From NCBI GenBank assembly GCA_902785825.1, contig CACZZZ010000001.1:118583-182582 (forward strand): a stretch of 64,000 bases of DNA, written 5' to 3'. Position numbers and translations under genes: made by a program. The DNA is from an uncultured Bacteroidia bacterium. GTDB lineage: Bacteria; Bacteroidota; Bacteroidia; Bacteroidales; UBA932. Of this stretch, positions 59,559 through 64,000 are shown piece after piece. The notes under the pieces were generated by a model. That model was not told the DNA's origin, made no database searches, and saw only the letters and a list, made by a program, of their open reading frames with translations. Numbering within the stretch: the first letter of the stretch is position 1; the number at the start of each line of letters is the position of its first letter.

Positions 59559-59924
59559 TTACCTTGCCGCCCGGGTGTTTATCTTTTTGCCTTCTTTGGT
59601 CCAGGTGTAGATCCATGAGCCATTGCGGGAGGTGAAAGTCTCTCCGGAGACTCCGGTGACATCCCCTACGGAAGAATAACTCATTGTCTTATAGCGCCTT
59701 CCTTCCGCATCATAAAGGTAAATCCAACTGCCGTTGCGGGAGACGAAGAAGGTCGAGCTGTAGCCTTTGACTTCTCCCACGGAGCTGGAACTGAGAGTCT
59801 TGTAACGGTTTCCTTTCTCGTCATACATGTAGATCCAACTTCCGGAAGTCTCCACACTGGAGATCTTGTGGCCGTTAGCGGCGAGGGATAATGCCAAAGC
59901 AAGGGCTATTATAAGTTTGCTCAT
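59559..59924 (-). CDS. Small exported protein with three SWIY repeats
   Basis: 121 residues with a short signal peptide (SKLIIALALALSLAANG). Three repeats of 37 residues follow, each starting SGSWIY or NGSWIY, then a (Y/W)DxxGxRYKT-type turn and SSVGxVxG; the third is cut short. At DNA level the unit is about 111 bases. Tyr/Trp-rich beta repeats of this kind suggest a beta-hairpin or propeller-like binding protein. No function is known. It converges on the TIM-barrel gene with a 9-base gap. Confidence 0.72.
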   Translation of the reverse strand: MSKLIIALALALSLAANGHKISSVETSGSWIYMYDEKGNRYKTLSSSSVGEVKGYSSTFFVSRNGSWIYLYDAEGRRYKTMSYSSVGDVTGVSGETFTSRNGSWIYTWTKEGKKINTRAAR

Positions 59925-59977
59925 GATTACGTTATATTAGTCGATAAGTCTTTATATGCAATATCTGTGAAAAACCT

Positions 59978-59985
59978 TAAATTTG
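59978..59985 (+). promoter_or_regulatory. Possible -7 box before dtd
   Basis: TAAATTTG, 37 bases before ATG 60023; no well-spaced -33 is seen in the AT-rich sequence upstream. Confidence 0.35.
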
Positions 59986-60022
59986 GATGAAAATAGTTCA
60001 AATAACTAAATGTTGATTTCTA

Positions 60023-60475
60023 ATGAGAGCTGTAATCCAAAGAGTCTCATCAGCTTCCGTGACTATCGGCGGGCAGGTTAAGTCTTCGATAGGGAAGGGG
60101 CTTCTGATCCTTCTCGGAGTTGGTTATGAGGATGGGCAGGAAGATATTGATTGGCTTGTGAAGAAGATCTCGGGGCTAAGGATATTCGATGACGAGGCCG
60201 GGGTAATGAACCGGAGTGTCGTAGATGTTGGAGGTGAGGCGCTGGTAGTAAGCCAGTTCACCCTCATGGCCTCCATTAAGAAGGGCAACAGGCCCTCGTA
60301 TATTCATGCGGCTGGGCATGAGATCGCTGTGCCTCTCTATGAGTCTTTCTGCACGGCGTTGTCCGAGGCTCTTGGAAAGCCGGTGGGCACCGGTGAGTTC
60401 GGGGCGGACATGAAGGTCGCCCTTGTGAACGACGGCCCCGTCACGATTTGCATAGACACGAAGAACAAGGAATAA
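60023..60475 (+). CDS. dtd: D-aminoacyl-tRNA deacylase
   Basis: 150 residues, the usual length. The enzyme frees tRNA from mischarged D-amino acids and glycine. Seen: [18 protein letters not shown], the SQxTL motif in [19 protein letters not shown], and the cross-subunit GP motif in [15 protein letters not shown]. Followed after 4 bases by the Y-family polymerase gene. Confidence 0.96.
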   Translation: MRAVIQRVSSASVTIGGQVKSSIGKGLLILLGVGYEDGQEDIDWLVKKISGLRIFDDEAGVMNRSVVDVGGEALVVSQFTLMASIKKGNRPSYIHAAGHEIAVPLYESFCTALSEALGKPVGTGEFGADMKVALVNDGPVTICIDTKNKE

Positions 60476-60479
60476 CCTC

Positions 60480-61682
60480 TTGGAGCGGGTCATATTCCAT
60501 ATTGACGTCAATTCAGCCTTCCTTAGCTGGACAGCTGTCAAGATGCTCGGGGAAGGGCATCCTGACATCCGGCTCGTGCCGTCGGTTGTCTCCGGGGATC
60601 CGAATGACCGCAGGAGTATTATCACCGCGGCCTCCATTCCGGCAAAGAAACTCGGAATCAAGACCGCACAGCCTCTCTCGATGGCAATGAGGGCCTGTCC
60701 GACCCTGGTGGTCGTTGGGGGAGATTGGGAATGGTACAAGCGGTGCTCTGAGGGCTTTATAGGAATATGCCGGAGCTATTCTCCTGTCCTTCAGCAGTTT
60801 TCGATTGATGAGTGTTTCATCGACATGACTTTCCGTCTTTATGGGAAAGATCCAATTGAGGTTGCGACTAGGCTTAAGGATGAGATCAAAAGCAAACTCG
60901 GATTCACGGTCAATGTCGGGATTGGCTCCAACAAGCTGCTAGCCAAGATGGCATCTGACTTTGAGAAGCCGGACAAGGTTCACACTCTTTGGGAAAGCGA
61001 GGTGCAGGAGAAGATGTGGCCTCTTGGCGTACGGGATCTTCTTTGGGTAGGGAAAAAGACGGAGGAGAAGCTTTTGTCCTACGGAATCCGGACGATTGGG
61101 GACCTGGCGAATCTTGGTATCGAGTCCCTCTCCAGGCTCGTCGGAAAGAAGTTCGCCTTCCAGCTCCACGAGAACGCCAACGGCAGGGATAATTCTCCAG
61201 TCGAGACGGAATCAGCTGAGGCTAAGAGCTATAGCGCCGAAAGGACCTTCTCGAAAGACTTGTCTGATCTGAAGGATATTGACAGGGCGCTTTTCAATGT
61301 CGCCTGCGTCGTGGCCCATAGGATCCGCAGGGACAGTTTCAGGGCATCGACAGTTTCCATGTTCATCAAATACAAGGATTTCACCGTGGCGCAGAAACAG
61401 TGTCAGGTTCCCCAACCGACTGATATCACGGCCGTGATCCTGAATGAGGCCCGAAGAATGCTTTCCGAGGTCTGGGACGGAGTGACACCCATCCGCCAAG
61501 TCGGACTCGGGGTCTCGAAACTGACCCACGAGAGTTACATCCAGATGTCCCTTTTCGAAGATCCCAAACTTGAATATTACCGGGAATGGGACAGACAATA
61601 TGACGAGCGCAAGGCCAAGGCGGAGGATGCCCGCATGCTGGCCTATGAGCGCAAGAAACGCCCTTCCGGAGATTCAGAGTAA
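60480..61682 (+). CDS. Y-family DNA polymerase (Pol IV-like)
   Basis: 400 residues; the start is TTG 60480, since no ATG or GTG precedes the first catalytic motif. Translesion polymerase. Catalytic Asp is in VIFHIDVNSAFLSWTAV, where the Phe is the steric gate, and Asp-Glu are in QQFSIDECFIDMTF. Little-finger and helix-hairpin-helix parts follow (PLGVRDLLWVGKKTEEKLLS), and the end carries a clamp-binding QMSLF. The SAFLSW variant of motif I is closer to the Clostridia-type DinB than to E. coli DinB. It converges on the DnaQ-like gene with a 9-base overlap. Confidence 0.93.
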   Translation: MERVIFHIDVNSAFLSWTAVKMLGEGHPDIRLVPSVVSGDPNDRRSIITAASIPAKKLGIKTAQPLSMAMRACPTLVVVGGDWEWYKRCSEGFIGICRSYSPVLQQFSIDECFIDMTFRLYGKDPIEVATRLKDEIKSKLGFTVNVGIGSNKLLAKMASDFEKPDKVHTLWESEVQEKMWPLGVRDLLWVGKKTEEKLLSYGIRTIGDLANLGIESLSRLVGKKFAFQLHENANGRDNSPVETESAEAKSYSAERTFSKDLSDLKDIDRALFNVACVVAHRIRRDSFRASTVSMFIKYKDFTVAQKQCQVPQPTDITAVILNEARRMLSEVWDGVTPIRQVGLGVSKLTHESYIQMSLFEDPKLEYYREWDRQYDERKAKAEDARMLAYERKKRPSGDSE

Positions 61683-62168
61683 CTCGATAGCGATCGCTGC
61701 GCAGGCTTCCGCATCGGCTAGGGCATGGTGATGATTCGTAAGATCATAGCCGCAAGCGGCCGCGACAGTCTGGAGCTGATGGTTTGGAAGACTATGGCCG
61801 AAATGCCTCCTGGAGGCCCACAGGGTGTCGTAAAACTCATATTCCGGATAATCCATCTGATATACCCTGAACACCGCCCTGAGGCAGCCCTCATCGAATC
61901 TGGCATTATGCGCCACGAGCGGGAGTCCCTCAATCAGAGGCTCTATCTTTTCCCAGACATACGGGAATACGGGAGCGTCCTCAGTGTCCTCGGCGCAAAG
62001 TCCATGAACCCTCATGCAGAACCATTGGTAATATTCCGGCTCCGGATGGATCAGGCTGTAGAAGCGGTCGGTGATCTCACCGTCCCGCACCACCACTATT
62101 CCGACACTGCACACGCTGGAAGGGCACTCATTCGCCGTCTCGAAATCTATCGCCGCGAAATCAGTCAT
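61674..62168 (-). CDS. DnaQ-like 3'-5' exonuclease
   Basis: 164 residues from ATG 62168; the longer frame to 62315 is antisense to nothing but overlaps the WYL gene and is rejected. DEDDh exonuclease: motif I in DFAAIDFETANECPSSVCSV, motif II in LPLVAHNARFDEGCLR, motif III in NHHHALADAEACAAIAIEL. No polymerase or helicase domain. Relatives act as epsilon-like proofreaders or in nucleotide turnover. Start overlaps the WYL gene end by 8 bases, so they form one transcript. Confidence 0.92.
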   Translation of the reverse strand: MTDFAAIDFETANECPSSVCSVGIVVVRDGEITDRFYSLIHPEPEYYQWFCMRVHGLCAEDTEDAPVFPYVWEKIEPLIEGLPLVAHNARFDEGCLRAVFRVYQMDYPEYEFYDTLWASRRHFGHSLPNHQLQTVAAACGYDLTNHHHALADAEACAAIAIELL

Positions 62169-63060
62169 ATCTTTCCAATGCTTTTTGCAGGTCTGCCCTA
62201 ATCTCGTCCCGGAAATATTCGGGGGAGATGACTTCGACGAAAGGGGAGTGGCTGAGGACCTCCTGCTCGAAATCGAAGGTCGGGGCGAAATGGTAACTGT
62301 AGATTGAATATTCATTTGTCACCTCAACCTTCCGTTGGGATTCGTGTAATGGGAGGGAATCAAAATATTTGACCTGGCTCTCATCGACTTTGAGAAGAAT
62401 CTCGCAAGGCTTCCTATTGGTTCCGATGATTATTCCGAAATAATTGTCAAAGAATGACTTGGCATCGAAACTTTTTGGTCTTTTCAGACCTTGACGGCTC
62501 TGGTGGGCATCAATGATTCTGTCCAGGGAATAGACTCTGGGCTTGTCGTAATCCTCGCTTCTGGCGAGCATGTACCATCGTTGCCTGAAAAGTTTAAGGC
62601 AGTAAGGGTGAGCTGTGAAAGTGGAAGGTTCTTTTCGGGTGAAACTCTGGTAGGTAAGTTCGACTGCCTTCTTGTCCCGCATGGCGTTCACGATGACCGG
62701 TAGCCACTTCTGGCTGGAGGGGATCTTTTCGAAAAGGATCCGGTCGCGCATGTCGGAACTCTCGTTCAGCAGGTTGTTCATGGATAGGGACTCCATCAGC
62801 CACTGGCGGATGCCGTCGCCTTCCAGATCGTCGGAGTTAGCGATATAGTATCCCAGGCTTCGGTCGCACTTGATCTCGATCCCGAAGGTGTTCAGGATGG
62901 CCTCCCGGTGATTGTGGAAAGTCCGCTCGTACAGCTCCTCGCCCGTATCGTTGAGCGAGGACCGCTTCCAGAGCCGGTTGATCTCTTCCCTGGAGATGTG
63001 CCCGTGCCGATTGATGGTGTCAATCAGCCAGACGTACCTGTTGAAATAGTTCTTTGCCAT
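62161..63060 (-). CDS. WYL-domain transcriptional regulator
   Basis: 299 residues. Residues 1-75 are a winged helix (NYFNRYVWLIDTINRHGHIS, REEINRLWKRSS). Residues 120-200 are the WYL domain (KKAVELTYQSFTRKEPSTFT, AHPYCLKLFRQRWYMLARSE), with the C-terminal WCX extension after it. WYL proteins sense small molecules or single-stranded DNA and control DNA-damage or defence genes. The operon partner is an exonuclease. A leader ORF and hairpin lie upstream. Confidence 0.9.
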   Translation of the reverse strand: MAKNYFNRYVWLIDTINRHGHISREEINRLWKRSSLNDTGEELYERTFHNHREAILNTFGIEIKCDRSLGYYIANSDDLEGDGIRQWLMESLSMNNLLNESSDMRDRILFEKIPSSQKWLPVIVNAMRDKKAVELTYQSFTRKEPSTFTAHPYCLKLFRQRWYMLARSEDYDKPRVYSLDRIIDAHQSRQGLKRPKSFDAKSFFDNYFGIIIGTNRKPCEILLKVDESQVKYFDSLPLHESQRKVEVTNEYSIYSYHFAPTFDFEQEVLSHSPFVEVISPEYFRDEIRADLQKALERYD

Positions 63061-63084
63061 ATATCTTCTGTCTTTCTTTTCTCT

Positions 63085-63141
63085 TTAAAAGGGCCTGCGC
63101 ATCCCTGCGGAGGCCCTTAACTCTTTAACTCTTATCATCAT
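63085..63141 (-). CDS. Possible 18-residue leader peptide of WYL operon
   Basis: ATG 63141 opens a frame reading MMIRVKELRASAGMRRPF that stops at 63085. The frame covers the whole hairpin 63089-63118 and the stop falls in the T-run after it, so a translating ribosome would melt the stem. It starts 7 bases after the expected transcription start. Chance is not excluded for so short a frame. Confidence 0.4.
   Translation of the reverse strand: MMIRVKELRASAGMRRPF
63089..63118 (-). terminator. Attenuator-like hairpin in WYL leader
   Basis: Arms 63089-63101 and 63106-63118 pair at 12 of 13 positions around a 4-base loop (core AAGGGCCT with AGGCCCTT), followed by TTTT on the minus strand, 29 bases before ATG 63060. 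It lies downstream of the likely promoter, which suits attenuation. Confidence 0.55.
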
Positions 63142-63153
63142 GTTTTCTGAATG

Positions 63154-63212
63154 CAAAGATAGTGATAATAATTGCCAAAATCCGGCAGTTTTGTAATAAT
63201 AGTGGCAATTAT
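63154..63212 (-). promoter_or_regulatory. -7 box and inverted repeat upstream of WYL operon
   Basis: TATCTTTG on the minus strand (63154-63161) is a consensus -7. Just upstream a 10-base inverted repeat ATAATTGCCA (63168-63177) and TGGCAATTAT (63203-63212) with a 25-base spacer covers the -33 region, fitting an autoregulatory operator. Confidence 0.45.
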
Positions 63213-63241
63213 ATCCGACAATTAAGAATGATCATGAATTC

Positions 63242-63254
63242 ACGAATAATTCGT
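63242..63254. promoter_or_regulatory. Palindrome before PLD-type nuclease gene
   Basis: ACGAATAATTCGT has 6-base arms around a central A, 11 bases before ATG 63266. A repressor site is possible; no evidence beyond the symmetry. Confidence 0.3.
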
Positions 63255-63265
63255 AAATTAGCAAT

Positions 63266-63769
63266 ATGATACAGTATATCGCAGACGAAGCCCATTTCAA
63301 AGAGGTCATTGCCCGGGTCTCGAATGTCAAGCGTTCCCTATGGATCGGAACGGCGGACATCAAGGACCTGTATGTTGGCGACAGACCCTTTCTGGGCATC
63401 CTTGCGGACTTGATATCGAAGGGCAGGGAAGTGCGGCTCATCCATTCCAAGGAGCCGGGTCCCAACTTCCGGGAGGACTTCGACCGGTACCCGGTCCTCT
63501 TCGCTGGATTGGAGAGGGCTCTGTGCCCTCGGGTCCATTTCAAGTTGATTATCCTTGATTGCAAGATGGCGTACATCGGTTCCGCAAATCTCACTGGTGC
63601 CGGTATCGGCATGAAAGGGGCGACAACCCGGAACTTCGAAGCGGGAATCCTGACCGATGATCCAGCTCTGGTTGAAGCAGCCATGAATCAATTCGATTCA
63701 GTATGGGCCGGCTTCAAGTGCAAAGACTGCCGCCGGAAGCAATACTGCGGCGATCCGATACTGAAATAG
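63266..63769 (+). CDS. Phospholipase-D-like (single HKD) nuclease protein
   Basis: 167 residues. One HKD motif, HFKLIILDCKMAYIGSANLT, with the usual trailing GxG turn (GAGIGM), like the small Nuc-type PLD nucleases that dimerise to form one active site. The C-terminus adds a Cys cluster CKDCRRKQYCGD that may bind zinc or an Fe-S cluster. No signal peptide, so it is cytoplasmic and probably acts on nucleic acid. It lies upstream of and opposite to the WYL-exonuclease pair, sharing a 205-base control region. Confidence 0.85.
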   Translation: MIQYIADEAHFKEVIARVSNVKRSLWIGTADIKDLYVGDRPFLGILADLISKGREVRLIHSKEPGPNFREDFDRYPVLFAGLERALCPRVHFKLIILDCKMAYIGSANLTGAGIGMKGATTRNFEAGILTDDPALVEAAMNQFDSVWAGFKCKDCRRKQYCGDPILK

Positions 63770-63777
63770 TGGTATCT

Positions 63778-63892
63778 CCGGGCAAGGTCTAATTTGGGGT
63801 AGGGGGATCTTGCCAGGGGAAAAGGGCGTAGAGAGGACCTTGAGGCCTATTGAGTGGGCAAGGTCAAGGGGGTAAAATTAGACCTTGCCCGG
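63778..63892. repeat. 115-base element with perfect 18-base inverted ends
   Basis: CCGGGCAAGGTCTAATTT (63778-63795) and its exact complement (63875-63892) bound the element. Inside lie another GGGCAAGGTC (63857-63866) and an imperfect GATCTTGCC. The right end supplies the last codons and stop of the GNAT gene. Small MITE- or REP-like repeat; no transposase nearby. Confidence 0.65.
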
Positions 63893-64000
63893 GCAAAAGG
63901 TCATTTTTATGTGCGGGATGCCGTCCAGGATGAAAGGATCCGATGATTGGCGGAAACCGACCTGCTCGTAGAAACCTTTCGCATATTCCTGAGCCTCGAT
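63878..64000 (-). CDS. GNAT N-acetyltransferase, ElaA-like, C-terminal end only
   Basis: The minus-strand frame is open from 64000 to a TAA at 63878. It gives 40 residues including EAQEYAKGFYEQVGFRQSSD and PFILDGIPHIKMTF, the typical C-terminal end of ElaA-type GNAT proteins (A-x-x-FYE-x-x-GF and DGIPH-x-M). The last six residues (FCPGKV region) are coded by the inverted-repeat element. The rest of the gene is beyond the window. Confidence 0.75.
   Translation of the reverse strand: MEAQEYAKGFYEQVGFRQSSDPFILDGIPHIKMTFCPGKV

Overview
The window reads as a stretch of chromosome from an uncultured Bacteroidales (phylum Bacteroidota). This rests on the DUF4290-ftsK-lolA block, the DUF4491, DUF4922, DUF6515, CCDC81-type HU and FISUMP families, the lipoproteins, the absence of Shine-Dalgarno boxes, and several promoters matching the phylum consensus (TTTG, 19-20 nt, TAnnTTTG). 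Base composition is moderately GC-rich (not computed). Genus cannot be assigned from sequence alone; an animal gut lineage is a guess. No IS element, prophage or CRISPR array was seen, and no gene-free stretch exceeds about 300 bases.

Layout. 1-7.9 kb: a truncated sodium symporter, DUF4290, FtsK, a LolA-like protein, a FISUMP lipoprotein, ApbE and a propeptide-like lipoprotein. 7.8-10.5 kb (minus): cvpA-tsaB-rpiB-truB. 10.6-15.3 kb: ileS, dksA-like, lspA and tRNA-Ser. 15.3-21.8 kb: two paralogous LuxR-type regulators in divergent orientation, OmpA, DUF3472, DUF1295 and a GH30 lipoprotein. 21.8-27.8 kb: an acyltransferase, a chimeric porin/di-haem oxidoreductase gene, and an overlapping set of GNAT, DUF4491, a TonB-dependent receptor and a rhodanese-metallohydrolase fusion. 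27.8-31.4 kb (minus): Omp85-like barrel, PlsC-like acyltransferase, bile-acid-type symporter and tRNA-Asn.

31.5-41.8 kb is the most coherent block. It encodes a HU-like protein, Nudix, a HIT-phosphorylase-like/SpoIID fusion, an AmpG-like permease, NamZ, a Ser-rich surface protein, an AmgK-RapZ fusion, a MurU-like nucleotidyltransferase and MscL. Read together this is a candidate muropeptide/MurNAc salvage route: NamZ and SpoIID cut, AmpG imports, AmgK and MurU return the sugar to UDP-MurNAc. A minus-strand directon at 46.0-57.4 kb adds an N-acetylhexosamine-kinase-like protein, a dipeptide epimerase, a transglutaminase, a membrane protein and the full histidine-to-glutamate pathway (ftcD-hutU-hutH-hutI). 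NhaC and an ECF-sigma/NigD-like/barrel set lie between the two blocks. 57.4-64 kb holds DUF418, TIM-barrel, dtd, a Y-family polymerase, a DnaQ-like exonuclease, a WYL regulator with an attenuator-like leader, a PLD-type nuclease and the end of a GNAT gene.

The least expected signal is a family of palindromic repeats inserted in frame inside coding genes: ftsK (2694-2824), truB (8133-8265) and the transglutaminase gene (54572-54637). The truB and transglutaminase copies match at 35 of 38 bases although the genes are unrelated and read the repeat in different frames. The behaviour recalls Rickettsia palindromic elements.
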